The position numbers and the translations under genes were made by a program. From positions 1 through 52,794 of the forward strand of contig LUPK01000052.1 of the NCBI GenBank assembly GCA_001627335.1: a stretch of DNA of 52,794 nt, in the 5' to 3' direction. The stretch comes from Nocardioides sp. REDSEA-S33_B3 (GTDB lineage Bacteria; Actinomycetota; Actinomycetes; Propionibacteriales; Nocardioidaceae). Numbering within the stretch: the stretch's first letter is position 1; every line of letters begins with the position of its first letter. The notes under the pieces are model-generated. The model did no database searches. It saw only the letters and a program-made list of their open reading frames with translations, and had not been told where the DNA came from. This document shows positions 24,966 to 33,491 of this stretch, piece after piece.

Positions 24966-26588
24966 TCAGGCCCTCCCCAGCTTCTTCATCAGGCGCAGGT
25001 TCGCGGTCATGACACCGGCGTACTGCTCGTCGGACATGCCCAGCATCGGCGCGAAGCGCAGCAGGCGCTGCGTGCCGACAGACTGGGACTCGGTGTAGCG
25101 GTGGATGCCCTCGCTGCCCTGGCGCCGGCCCATGCCGGACTCGCGCATGCCGCCCATCGGGGAGTCGATGCTGGCGAAGGTGGCGCCGAAGGCCTCGTTG
25201 ATGTTGACGGTGCCGCACTTGACCTGGCGGGCCAGGTCGCGGGCCCGGGCGCCGTCGCGGCTGTAGATGGAGGCGTTGAGGCCGTACTCGCCGTCGTTGG
25301 CGCGCGCCACGGCGTCGGCCTCGTCGTGGAAGCGGTACAGCGAGATGACCGGACCGAACGTCTCCTCGCCGAAGCAGGTCATCTCGGGGGTGACGCCCTC
25401 GAGGATAGTCGGCTCGAAGTAGAACGGACCGAGGTCGGGTCGCGCCTTGCCGCCGCACAGCACGCGCGCACCCTTGGCGACCGCGTCGTCGACGTGACGG
25501 ACCACGGTGTCGAGCTGGTCCTGGCTGATCAGGGAGCCCATGTCGTTGCCCCAGTCCAGGGTCGCGCCCAGCGTCATCGCCTCGGTGCGGGCGACGAAGC
25601 GCTCGACGAACCGGTCGTAGACCTGGTCGGCGACGAAGAGCCGCTCCATGGACACGCAGAGCTGGCCGGCGTTGGAGAACGAGGCGCGTACGGCGCCCTC
25701 GGCCGCCCGCTCGACGTCCGCGTCACGCAGCACCAGCATGGGATTCTTGCCGCCGAGCTCCAGCGAGCAGCCGATGAGGCGCTCGGCGCAGCCGGCCGCG
25801 ACCTTCTTGCCGGTGGCCGTCGAGCCGGTGAAGCAGATGTAGTCGGCCTTGCCGATCACCGAGGTGCCGACGCGGGAGCCGGGGCCGGCCACGACCTGCC
25901 AGAGGTCCTTGGGGAACCCGGCCTCCTCCAGCAGCTGCGCGCCCAGCAGGGCGGAGAGCATGGTCTGGGCGTCGGGCTTGGCGACGACCGCGTTGCCGGC
26001 GAGCAGGGCCGGGAGGCCGTCGCACAGCGCCATGGTGAAGGGGTAGTTCCACGGCGAGATGATGCCGACGACGCCCTTGGGCACCCGGTTGACCTCGACG
26101 CGGGTCAGACCGGGCACCACGCCGAGCTTGCGCTTGGTGTCGAGGTGCTCGTGGGCGGTGCGGCCGTAATAGCGCGCGGTGAGCGCGATGTGCATCGGCT
26201 CGTCGAAGGCGTGCTTGCGGGCCTTCCCGGACTCCCACACGATCAGGTCGAGGATCTCGTCCTGGCGGTCGAGCACCAGGTCGTGCAGGCGCAGCATGAT
26301 CGCGGAGCGGTGCTCCAGGCTGGTGCGCGCCCAGGCCTCCTGCGCGCGGCGGGCGCGCGCGAAGGCCTCCACCACGTCGTCCTCGGTGGACTGCGGGATG
26401 TGGGCCAGCGGCGCGCCGTTGATCGGCGATCGGACCTCCGCGGTCTCCCCCGAGGTCGCCAGGATGCGGCGCGTCAGCGCCTCGACGTACTCCGGCTCCA
26501 GGGCGTAGGAGGCGGTGGGGTCGTGCTCGGGGTCGTGCGGGCCCTCGGCGAGCGGACGGCCGGTGGGGTCGGGCGTGGAGGCACTCAT
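24966..26588 (-). CDS. succinate-semialdehyde dehydrogenase-type aldehyde dehydrogenase (GabD2-like)
   Basis: 540 residues. The aldehyde dehydrogenase fold has GIISPWNYPF, ICFTGSTATGKKVA, catalytic Glu in LELGGKNPMLVL and nucleophile Cys in FSNAGQLCVSMERL, and ends QRLLRFAPMLGM, matching GabD2 (Rv1731)-type succinic semialdehyde dehydrogenases. It oxidises an aldehyde to its acid with NAD(P)+. The likely partnership is with the GMC oxidoreductase 3 bp downstream: alcohol to aldehyde to acid. ATG 26588 has TACTCT at -12 to -7 (leaderless). An imperfect inverted repeat TTGACA-N13-TGTCAA lies upstream at 26648-26672. Confidence 0.92.
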   Translation of the reverse strand: MSASTPDPTGRPLAEGPHDPEHDPTASYALEPEYVEALTRRILATSGETAEVRSPINGAPLAHIPQSTEDDVVEAFARARRAQEAWARTSLEHRSAIMLRLHDLVLDRQDEILDLIVWESGKARKHAFDEPMHIALTARYYGRTAHEHLDTKRKLGVVPGLTRVEVNRVPKGVVGIISPWNYPFTMALCDGLPALLAGNAVVAKPDAQTMLSALLGAQLLEEAGFPKDLWQVVAGPGSRVGTSVIGKADYICFTGSTATGKKVAAGCAERLIGCSLELGGKNPMLVLRDADVERAAEGAVRASFSNAGQLCVSMERLFVADQVYDRFVERFVARTEAMTLGATLDWGNDMGSLISQDQLDTVVRHVDDAVAKGARVLCGGKARPDLGPFYFEPTILEGVTPEMTCFGEETFGPVISLYRFHDEADAVARANDGEYGLNASIYSRDGARARDLARQVKCGTVNINEAFGATFASIDSPMGGMRESGMGRRQGSEGIHRYTESQSVGTQRLLRFAPMLGMSDEQYAGVMTANLRLMKKLGRA

Positions 26589-26677
26589 GTACCGAGAGTA
26601 TGTGACCGGCGTCTCCGGAACTACCCTTCAGTAGCACTTCGTGGCGCTTGACACATTCTTTTGCGATGTCAAACACG

Positions 26678-26709
26678 AGACCCCCGGGGCCGAGCGGCTC
26701 CGGGGGTCT
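26678..26709 (-). terminator. hairpin terminator after the secreted three-repeat protein
   Basis: 15-bp arms (AGACCCCCGGGGCCG / CGGCTCCGGGGGTCT) with one mismatch and a 2-nt loop, 14 bp downstream of the stop at 26724 on the minus strand. Confidence 0.75.
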
Positions 26710-26723
26710 TGCACGGTGAGCGA

Positions 26724-27953
26724 TCAGGGGGCAGCGGCCACCGTCACGTCTTTGGTCACCACGGTGATTCCGTTAGCCTTCAGGACCACGATGAACATCC
26801 CCGACGGGGACGAGACACCGGGACCGTCAAGGACGCGCATGCGCAGGTCGGTCCCCGCGCCGGCGTACTTGGTCTTGCCGGTGGCCACCCGAGCACCTCG
26901 GGACCCGTTGTTCTTCTGCTCGAACACCTTCCCGGTCACGGTGCGGCACTGCGGGCTGACGTTCGCGCAGGTGACGTCGCCGACCAGGTAGGTCTTCGAG
27001 CCGGCCGTGCGCATGGTCAACCCGCCGTCCAGGCTGATCGAGGGCTCCGGGGCGGCCTCGGCGGACGAGGCCAGGCAGACCGCGTCTGTCGAGACCTTCG
27101 CCGAGGCGCCGGAGTCGTTGTAGAAGCGCTGGCGCACGTCCTTGTACGCCGACTCCGAGCCCAGGTAGTAGACCCCCGAGGTCAGCTCCGCGAAGGTGCC
27201 GGTGACCGCCAGCGACCCCTCCGGGCACGAGGCCGTGGCGTCGGCGGCGGAGCCGTCACGCACGGTGGTTTCTGCCCCCGCGGTCGTCGACGGGACGGTC
27301 GAGAGCGTGACCTCGCCGGCGCTGCTGGTGGCCGAGGTGGCCACGCAGTAGACCGTGGAGGTCACCGAACCGGCTCCCGCACCCTCGAAGTAGTGGGTCC
27401 AGGTGGATCCGCTGACCGTCGAGCTGAGCAGGTAGGCGTCGCCGTCCAGGGTCCAGCCGGAGCCGACCGGGATGGTCGCGGAGCCCGGGCAGGCAGCTGC
27501 CGCCGTGGCGAACCAGTCGGTGGCGGTGGTGCCGAACGGAACCGTCGCCTGCCCCGTGCCGAACGTCAGTGACTGGCCTCCCGCCGTCTTGTTGCCCAGG
27601 CAGGTGACGCGCACCCGCCCGGTGATCCGGTCACCGGAGCCGTTGGACACGCTGGTGGTCCACTTCCCGGCGGCGTTGCCGCGGTTGCTGCTGGTGACCA
27701 CGACGTCGGTCGACTCCCCCACGGAGTCGGCGTCGACCTGGAAGCCGCCATCCACGGCGGTGTAGCCGCTCGGGCAGGAGACCGAGTCGGTCGCGGTGGC
27801 GCCGGCGGCGACCTCCACGAACTTCCCGGTCCTGGTGTAGCTCAGGTCCGCGCCAGCAGCGCTGGCGGGGGTGCTCACGGCCACGAGTGGCACCGTGAGT
27901 GCGAGAGCGCCCCACATCGCTCCCGTCAGGTGTTTCACGCGCGAATTGCGCAT
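26724..27953 (-). CDS. secreted protein with three tandem Cys-containing repeats
   Basis: 409 residues. The signal peptide MRNSRVKHLTGAMWGALALT... ends near residue 32 (TPASA-A). The mature part contains three degenerate units of about 75-100 residues, each with a CPxG or CPG motif, a Gly-Thr-Ser-rich beta stretch and a closing Cys (SCPSGYTAVDGGF...VTCL; ACPGSATIPVGSGW...VYCV; SCPEGSLAVTGTF...AVCL). Each unit could hold one disulfide. A C-terminal Ig-like tail (RTVTGKVFEQ ... GMFIVVLKANGITVVTKDVTV) follows. No known family is recognised. ATG 27953 was chosen by the signal peptide and the SD-like GGAGGGAAGG upstream. Confidence 0.78.
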   Translation of the reverse strand: MRNSRVKHLTGAMWGALALTVPLVAVSTPASAAGADLSYTRTGKFVEVAAGATATDSVSCPSGYTAVDGGFQVDADSVGESTDVVVTSSNRGNAAGKWTTSVSNGSGDRITGRVRVTCLGNKTAGGQSLTFGTGQATVPFGTTATDWFATAAAACPGSATIPVGSGWTLDGDAYLLSSTVSGSTWTHYFEGAGAGSVTSTVYCVATSATSSAGEVTLSTVPSTTAGAETTVRDGSAADATASCPEGSLAVTGTFAELTSGVYYLGSESAYKDVRQRFYNDSGASAKVSTDAVCLASSAEAAPEPSISLDGGLTMRTAGSKTYLVGDVTCANVSPQCRTVTGKVFEQKNNGSRGARVATGKTKYAGAGTDLRMRVLDGPGVSSPSGMFIVVLKANGITVVTKDVTVAAAP

Positions 27954-28137
27954 GGCAGAACGTCCTTCCCTCCGACGTAGCGCCCTCCCGCGCCACGTGC
28001 TGCTCGCGACAGTAGCCACGCCCGGACGAGCCGGACAGGGTAAAGAACAAGCAAAGGACCAGGTGGGACGAAAGCGCCCCCTGGAGCCGGATTCGGCCCC
28101 CGGAAGACCAGACCAGCGGCCTATACCAGCCGGGATC

Positions 28138-29592
28138 TCAGCCGGCTGGTGGCGGCGTGTAGATCGACTTGAGCTCGGTGTACTGGCCCAGGCCCTCCGG
28201 GCCGAACTCGCGCCCGAGTCCGGAGGCCTTGAAGCCGCCGAAGGGCGCGGCGAAGTCCATCGTGTAGGTGTTGATGCCATAGGTGCCGGTGCGCACGCCC
28301 CGGGCGACCTCGAGGCCGGCCTCGACGTCGGCGGTCCACACGGTGCCGGCCAGGCCGTAGTCGGAGTCGTTGGCGATGCGTACGGCGTCCTCGACCCCGT
28401 CGTAGGCGATCACCGAGACCACGGGGCCGAAGATCTCCTCCTGCGCGATCCGCATCCGGTTGTCGACGTCGGCGAACACCGTGGGACGGACGTACCAGCC
28501 GCGGTCCAGGCCGTCGGGCATCCCGACGCCGCCGGCGACCAGGCGGGCCCCCTCCTCCTGGCCCAGGGCGATGTACTTCTGCACCCGCTCCTGCTGGCGC
28601 TGGGCGACCATCGGGCCGATCTCGGTGGCGGGGTCCATCGGGTCGCCGACCGTCATGCCGCCGATGCCTGCGGCGAGCGCCTCGACGACCTCCTCGTAGC
28701 GCGAGCGCGGTGCGAGGACGCGGGTCTGGGCGACGCACGCCTGCCCGGAGTTCATCACCGAGAGGAACTTCAGTCCCTCGACGGTGGCGGCGAGGTCTGC
28801 GTCCTCGAGCACGATCGCGGCGGACTTGCCGCCGAGCTCGAGCGAGACCCGCTTGAGCTGCTCGCCGCAGGCGGCACCGATGGCGCGGCCGGCAGCGGTG
28901 GAGCCGGTGAAGGCCACCTTGTCGACGCCGGGGTGTGCGACCAGGTGCTGGCCGACCTCGCGGCCGCCGGCGACGATGTTGACCGCTCCGGCGGGCACAC
29001 CGGCCTCGTGGAGGAGCTCGGCCATGAGGTAGCAGTCCAGCGGCGACTCCGGCGCCGGCTTCACCACGACCGTGCAGCCGGCGAGCAGCGCCGGGACGAC
29101 CTTGGACATCACCGTGAACTGCGGGACGTTCCACGGCGGGATGGCGGCGACGACGCCGACCGGCTCGTGGCGCACCACGACGTCGGAGCCCAGCGAGCCG
29201 GGGCGCGCGGCCTCCCAGGGGAACTCACGGGCGATCGCGAGGAACGACTCGATCTGCATCCACGGCGCCGGCGACTGGGCCAGCTGGGAGAACGAGGTCG
29301 GCGACCCCATCTCGAGGCTGATCAGCTCGGCCATCTCGGTCAGCTTGGCGGCGTAGAGACCCGAGAACGCCTCGATCACCGCGATCCGCTCCTGCGGCGT
29401 CATCCGCGGCCAGGGGCCCTCGTCGAAGGCCTTCCGGGCGGCCGCTACGGCGGCGTCGACGTCACCGATGGACGCCTCGGGCACGGTGGCGATGACCTCT
29501 TCGCTGTGCGGGGAGACGACCTGCAGGGTGGCGTCGGTAACCGGCGCGCGCCAGCCGCCGTCGATGTAGAAGGCGTCGCGGTCGAGGCTCAT
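28138..29592 (-). CDS. aldehyde dehydrogenase family protein
   Basis: 484 residues. It is a standard aldehyde dehydrogenase: AAIPPWNVPQF, VAFTGSTAAGRAIG, catalytic Glu in LELGGKSAAIVL, nucleophile Cys in NSGQACVAQTRV, and C-terminal FGGFKASGLGREFGPEG. It is the last gene of a three-gene minus-strand cluster (phosphotransferase, CrtC-like, ALDH), 78 bp after the CrtC-like stop. The cluster promoter carries a KstR-like operator, so it probably oxidises an aldehyde formed during lipid, terpene or steroid breakdown. The substrate is unknown. Confidence 0.93.
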   Translation of the reverse strand: MSLDRDAFYIDGGWRAPVTDATLQVVSPHSEEVIATVPEASIGDVDAAVAAARKAFDEGPWPRMTPQERIAVIEAFSGLYAAKLTEMAELISLEMGSPTSFSQLAQSPAPWMQIESFLAIAREFPWEAARPGSLGSDVVVRHEPVGVVAAIPPWNVPQFTVMSKVVPALLAGCTVVVKPAPESPLDCYLMAELLHEAGVPAGAVNIVAGGREVGQHLVAHPGVDKVAFTGSTAAGRAIGAACGEQLKRVSLELGGKSAAIVLEDADLAATVEGLKFLSVMNSGQACVAQTRVLAPRSRYEEVVEALAAGIGGMTVGDPMDPATEIGPMVAQRQQERVQKYIALGQEEGARLVAGGVGMPDGLDRGWYVRPTVFADVDNRMRIAQEEIFGPVVSVIAYDGVEDAVRIANDSDYGLAGTVWTADVEAGLEVARGVRTGTYGINTYTMDFAAPFGGFKASGLGREFGPEGLGQYTELKSIYTPPPAG

Positions 29593-29635
29593 CAGTGCTC
29601 CAGGGGTGGTGGTGGCGGGGTGGTGCTTGCGGGTG

Positions 29636-29676
29636 GTTGCCGGGGCTTCGAGACGGGACTCCGTCCCTCCTCAGCC
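29636..29676. repeat. probable interspersed-repeat remnant (TTCGAGACGG ... CTCCTCAGCC)
   Basis: GGCTTCGAGACGGGACTCCG followed by TCCCTCCTCAGCC contains a short stem (GACGG / CCGTC) and resembles a repeat widespread in Nocardioides-type genomes. It fills the gap between the ALDH start and the CrtC-like gene, and its end supplies that gene's stop codon (29671-29673). Confidence 0.4.
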
Positions 29677-30804
29677 GCCGGCGACGGAGAAGAAGTCGGT
29701 GAAGCCGGACGGCTCGTGGCGGCCGACGGAGAAGTGCTCGAAGAGGCCGAAGCCCTCGGTCTCGGTGCCGTTCTCGTGCACCACGGCGCGGCCGACGTGG
29801 TCGACGCAGCCGAACATGAACATGCTCTTCACCGCGTCCGAGGTCAGGTCGTAGGTACGGCGCTCGACGAAGGACTCGCCGTGCCACTGCCCGTGCAGCC
29901 AGTCCTGGTCGCCGCCGTAGCCGCCGCCGAAGTGCAGCGGGACCGCGAGCCTGGACTCCACCTCGATGCGCAGCGGGCCCTGCCGGGTCGCGCACTCGAG
30001 CGTCGCACCGGTCGGCGTACGACCGCCGGGGGTGTAGTGAATGGTGACCTGCGGCCAGCCGAGCTGCTCGACGCGACCGTCCTTCCACACGCGGGTGCAG
30101 TCGTTGAGGGTGCGGATGCCGTCGCCGTCCTCCTGCATGATCACGACGATCGCGTAGTCCTCGAAGCGCATCGGGACGTAGAGCCACCACATGCCGTCGA
30201 AGTCGGCGGGGCGGCCGGCGGGCTCGGCCTCGCCCACCGGGCGGATACCCCATGAGCGGTCGCGGGAGCCGACCCAGGCGTCCGGACTGACCGCGATCTC
30301 CTCGCCGTCGACCGACAGCGAGCCGGACCAGGTGCCGACCTGGGCGAAGCGCTGGGCGTCGAGGGTGACGCGGGCGCCCTGGCGCATGACGTGGCGCTGC
30401 TCCTGCACGACCTCGAAGGAGCCCTCCCAGGTCAGGTCGGCCGCGAGCCCCTCGGTCTCCTCCAGCACCATCCGGATCTTCTGCAGCGGCTCGATCACCT
30501 CGAGGCGGTAGCCGCCGACCTGCTGGTGCAGCCGGTCGTCGTCGATCTCGCCGCCGAGGTGGACCGCGGTCTGCTGGTCGCCGCGGGTGACGAGGAAGAA
30601 GGCGTCCTTGGTGCGCAGGTTGGGGTAGTAGCCCATGCCGGAGATGACGAAGATGTCACCGGTGCGGTCGTGGGCGTTGAAGTAGCAGCGGTCGTAGAAG
30701 TGCCGGTCGCTGGATCCGGGCCAGCCGATCGGCTGCGGGACCTGGTGGAGGGGGTACTCGTCGAGAGGGCCGAGCCCGCCGCGCGCGCGGCTGGGCGTGC
30801 TCAT
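29671..30804 (-). CDS. CrtC/AttH-like lipocalin-type protein in a catabolic operon
   Basis: 377 residues, with no signal peptide. Trp/Tyr/Gly-rich beta-strand character and motifs such as RCYFNAHDRTGDIFVISGMGYYPNLRTKDAFFLV, DAWVGSRDRSWGIRPVG and MWWLYVPMRFEDYAIVVIMQ recall the hydroxyneurosporene synthase (CrtC)/AttH-like fold found beside lipid and steroid catabolic genes in actinobacteria. The enzymatic role is not established. Its ATG overlaps the phosphotransferase stop by one base (TGATG), so the pair is translationally coupled. Its stop codon lies within a repeat-like sequence. The family call is moderately sure, the function unknown. Confidence 0.75.
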   Translation of the reverse strand: MSTPSRARGGLGPLDEYPLHQVPQPIGWPGSSDRHFYDRCYFNAHDRTGDIFVISGMGYYPNLRTKDAFFLVTRGDQQTAVHLGGEIDDDRLHQQVGGYRLEVIEPLQKIRMVLEETEGLAADLTWEGSFEVVQEQRHVMRQGARVTLDAQRFAQVGTWSGSLSVDGEEIAVSPDAWVGSRDRSWGIRPVGEAEPAGRPADFDGMWWLYVPMRFEDYAIVVIMQEDGDGIRTLNDCTRVWKDGRVEQLGWPQVTIHYTPGGRTPTGATLECATRQGPLRIEVESRLAVPLHFGGGYGGDQDWLHGQWHGESFVERRTYDLTSDAVKSMFMFGCVDHVGRAVVHENGTETEGFGLFEHFSVGRHEPSGFTDFFSVAGG

Positions 30805-31937
30805 CAGGCCCCCACCTTCGCCAGGACCGACTCCAGCAGCGGCTTGCAGTGGAAGAGCGACTCGATGTCCGCAGGCATCTCGATCTCGCCGAAGTGCACC
30901 TGGCGGGCGCCGGTGCGCATGAAGACGATGCACCACTGCAGCCCGTTGTAGACGTGGTACCAGTCGAGGTCGCCGAGCTCGACGCCCGACTTCTCGGCGT
31001 ACGTCGCCACCACGTCCTCCTCGCGCAGGAAGTGCGGCATGCCAGGCAGCTCCAGCATCCCGACGATCGACTCGAAGACCTGGTGGGCGAAGAGCAGCCA
31101 GCTCACGTCCAGAGCGCGTGGGCCGAGGGTGACCATCTCCCAGTCCAGGACGGCCACCGGCTCGAAGTCGCGGTAGATGACGTTGCCGATGCGGGCGTCG
31201 CCCCAGCACAGCACCGGGTCGCCCTGCTCCTCGGCCATCGGGACGTTCGCCTCGAGCCAGGCCAGGGCACGCTCGACGGTCGGTGAGGGGGCGAGGTCGC
31301 GGACGGCGAAGTCGTACCACGCACGGACCTTGGCGAGGTTGCGGTGCAGCAGCGTCTCGCCGTCCTGCTCGGGCGCAAGGTAGCCGAAGCGGCCGAGCGG
31401 GTCCTCGATCGCGTGCAGCCGGGCCAGGACGTCGACGGTGGAGTCCTGGAGCCGGCGCTGGTCGGCGCGGTCGGCGTCGAAGAGCCAGTTGTCACCGAAG
31501 GGGTAGGGCAGCACGTCGGGGGGCACGACGCCCTCGACGCGGTCCATCAGGAAGAACGGGGTGCCGAGCACCTCGCCGGACTCCTCCAGCCAGCGCACGC
31601 CGGGCACCGGGACGTCGGTGAGCTCGCCGACCTGGCGGATCACCTCGTACTGGTGGCCGAGCTCGTAGCGGGGGAAGACCGGGAAGTCCTGGGGCGCGGG
31701 TGCGACCCGGGCGACCATCGGCACGGTGTCGCGGGAGCCCTCGGTCCAGGTCGCGTCCAGGACCAGGGTCTCCGAGGACATCCCGTTGCTGTCGGTGCCG
31801 CTGTGCAGCACCACCTCCGGCTCGGCGTGCTCCGGTAAGAGGCCCTGCAGCCACCCCTCCAGCACCTCGGGCACGCGGGCCGCGTCGCGGCTGCTGCGCT
31901 GCATCTTCAGGTCTGCGGGCGGTGGCGCCTGGGTCAC
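30804..31937 (-). CDS. phosphotransferase family protein (aminoglycoside phosphotransferase-like, ACAD10/11 N-domain type)
   Basis: 377 residues with a kinase-like fold. The catalytic loop CWGDARIGNVIYRD has the Asp and Asn of the Brenner-type motif, and LDWEMVTLGPRALDVSWL carries the metal-binding Asp. This subgroup, related to the N-terminal kinase domain of ACAD10/11 and to actinobacterial proteins near fadE genes, probably phosphorylates a hydroxylated acyl or alcohol substrate rather than an antibiotic. The GTG start has GGAG about 9 nt upstream. It is the first gene of the operon, behind promoter TTGACA (32011-32016) with a KstR-like operator inside. Confidence 0.88.
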   Translation of the reverse strand: MTQAPPPADLKMQRSSRDAARVPEVLEGWLQGLLPEHAEPEVVLHSGTDSNGMSSETLVLDATWTEGSRDTVPMVARVAPAPQDFPVFPRYELGHQYEVIRQVGELTDVPVPGVRWLEESGEVLGTPFFLMDRVEGVVPPDVLPYPFGDNWLFDADRADQRRLQDSTVDVLARLHAIEDPLGRFGYLAPEQDGETLLHRNLAKVRAWYDFAVRDLAPSPTVERALAWLEANVPMAEEQGDPVLCWGDARIGNVIYRDFEPVAVLDWEMVTLGPRALDVSWLLFAHQVFESIVGMLELPGMPHFLREEDVVATYAEKSGVELGDLDWYHVYNGLQWCIVFMRTGARQVHFGEIEMPADIESLFHCKPLLESVLAKVGA

Positions 31938-31989
31938 GACGGTCGACTCCTTCGTCCGGACGGTGTGACGTGGGTCATGCCCGGCCAGA

Positions 31990-32016
31990 ATCCTAGAACC
32001 TGTTCTACATTGTCAA
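31990..32016 (-). promoter_or_regulatory. promoter of the phosphotransferase operon with KstR-like operator (copy 2)
   Basis: On the minus strand a consensus -35 TTGACA (32011-32016) is followed by TAGAACAGGTTCTA (31994-32007), then TAGGAT (31990-31995) or GATTCT as -10. The operator sits between the -35 and -10 elements, an arrangement suited to repression. Read on the plus strand the 14-mer is identical to that at 15275-15288. Confidence 0.7.
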
Positions 32017-32135
32017 CGCGTGCCAGACAGGTGTGAAAGAGGTGTCTCAGGGCGCCCGCCAGGCCCTCGGGTCCGCTCGGCGACCGGTCCGCCGGGGATT
32101 CAGCACACCAGCAGCCCCTTCCTTAACCTGGCTGG

Positions 32136-33491
32136 GTGCTCCGCCCCTCCCCCCGCCCGACCGCACGCGCCGCTGCCGTCGCCGCCCTGGCGGTCGGTGC
32201 CGCGGTGAGCACCCTCGCCGGGCCCGCCGCTCCGCCGGCGCCCGCGGCCCCGTCCGCGGCACGGGGGGCGGTGACCGCCGACCCCGACGACCGCCCAACC
32301 GTGCGCGGGCTCCCCCGCCCCGACGGTGCGTACCGCTTCGTGTCCTTCCCCGACTTCCTCAACCAGGACGTCGGCGACGTCACGCGCGCCCCGCACTGGC
32401 AGCAGGGCGACCCGAAGGGCACCAACTCCGCCTACGAGGACTCCCTCGACCACGTCCTCGACGACGTCGCGGCCCATCAGCCCGAGGCGTTCCTGGTGGC
32501 CGGCGACCTCGTCGAGGGCGAGTGGGGCAAGGACGAGACCGGGGTCGACCCGTTCGGCCCCCACCGCACCACCGACCAGCGCAAGAGGGCGCTGAAGGAG
32601 GCTGCGCGCGTCTACTACGGCGACTGGCTGCGCCGCCTCACCGACCACGGGCTGCCGGCCTACCCCGCCGTCGGCGACCACGAGATCGGCGACGACCCGT
32701 GGACGCCCCGCGGCGACGCCGAGCGCCGGGCGTGGATCCGCTTCAAGGCCAACCACACCTGGCTGTGGAAGCGGCAGCTGGTCAAGCACACCTACGACGC
32801 CGTGCGTCGCGCCCCCAGCGACGACCTGCGCCGGGTCGGCGGGGTCTCGAGCCCCGAGCGCGGGCAGGCCAGCGACACGGCGTACGCCGTCCGGCTGGAC
32901 CGGGACCTGCTGCTGGTCACCGTCGACGTGTTCCGGCCGACCTCGAGCGGCGTCTCGGTCAGCCTCGACCCCGACCAGCGCGACTGGCTCGCGAAGGTGC
33001 TGCGCCGGGCGAAGAAGCAGCAGGTCCCGTGGGTGGTCGTCCAGGGCCACGTGCCGGTCCTCGGACCGGTGCGCACCCGCTTCTCCTCCGGGCTGACCTA
33101 CGAGGGCAGCGACCTGTGGCAGCTGATGCGCAAGCACGACGTCGACGCCTACCTGTGCGGCGAGGTGCACGACCACACCGTGATCCGGCGCAAGGGCGTG
33201 GTGCAGATGTGCCACGGCGGGCTCTTCTACCGCGGCGAGTCGTCGTACGTGCTCGGGCAGGTGACCGACACCAAGCTGATGCTGGAGACCCGCTACCTGC
33301 AGGGCGACCCGCAGTGGAGCGGCACCAAGCTGTGGTCGACCGAGGGCGGCAACGGGCCGCGGCGCGTGGTCTACCGCAAGCCGTCGCGGGTCGTCGGCGC
33401 CTACGTCCTCAAGCGCGACCCCGAGCGCCCGGACCGCAACAACCGGGTCAAGCAGGCGCGGGGCATCTCCGGGGTCACACCAGGTCGGTGA
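32136..33491 (+). CDS. secreted metallophosphoesterase
   Basis: 451 residues. The signal peptide (RPSPRPTARAAAVAALAVGAAVSTLAG...) is followed by an Ala/Pro-rich stretch. The calcineurin-like motifs are in order: GDLVEG, GDHE, QGHVP and GEVHDH, giving the dinuclear metal site (the first motif, usually DxH, appears as FPDF). It probably hydrolyses an extracellular phosphoester. The GTG at 32136 has TAACCT exactly at -12 to -7. The 3' end overlaps the convergent glpD by 17 bp. Confidence 0.87.
   Translation: MLRPSPRPTARAAAVAALAVGAAVSTLAGPAAPPAPAAPSAARGAVTADPDDRPTVRGLPRPDGAYRFVSFPDFLNQDVGDVTRAPHWQQGDPKGTNSAYEDSLDHVLDDVAAHQPEAFLVAGDLVEGEWGKDETGVDPFGPHRTTDQRKRALKEAARVYYGDWLRRLTDHGLPAYPAVGDHEIGDDPWTPRGDAERRAWIRFKANHTWLWKRQLVKHTYDAVRRAPSDDLRRVGGVSSPERGQASDTAYAVRLDRDLLLVTVDVFRPTSSGVSVSLDPDQRDWLAKVLRRAKKQQVPWVVVQGHVPVLGPVRTRFSSGLTYEGSDLWQLMRKHDVDAYLCGEVHDHTVIRRKGVVQMCHGGLFYRGESSYVLGQVTDTKLMLETRYLQGDPQWSGTKLWSTEGGNGPRRVVYRKPSRVVGAYVLKRDPERPDRNNRVKQARGISGVTPGR

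Noticed and set aside
26648..26672. Inverted repeat TTGACA-N13-TGTCAA upstream of the GabD2-like gene.
   Set aside because: Arms are short and the spacer long, and the TTGACA has no good -10 at normal distance on either strand; too weak to list as an operator.
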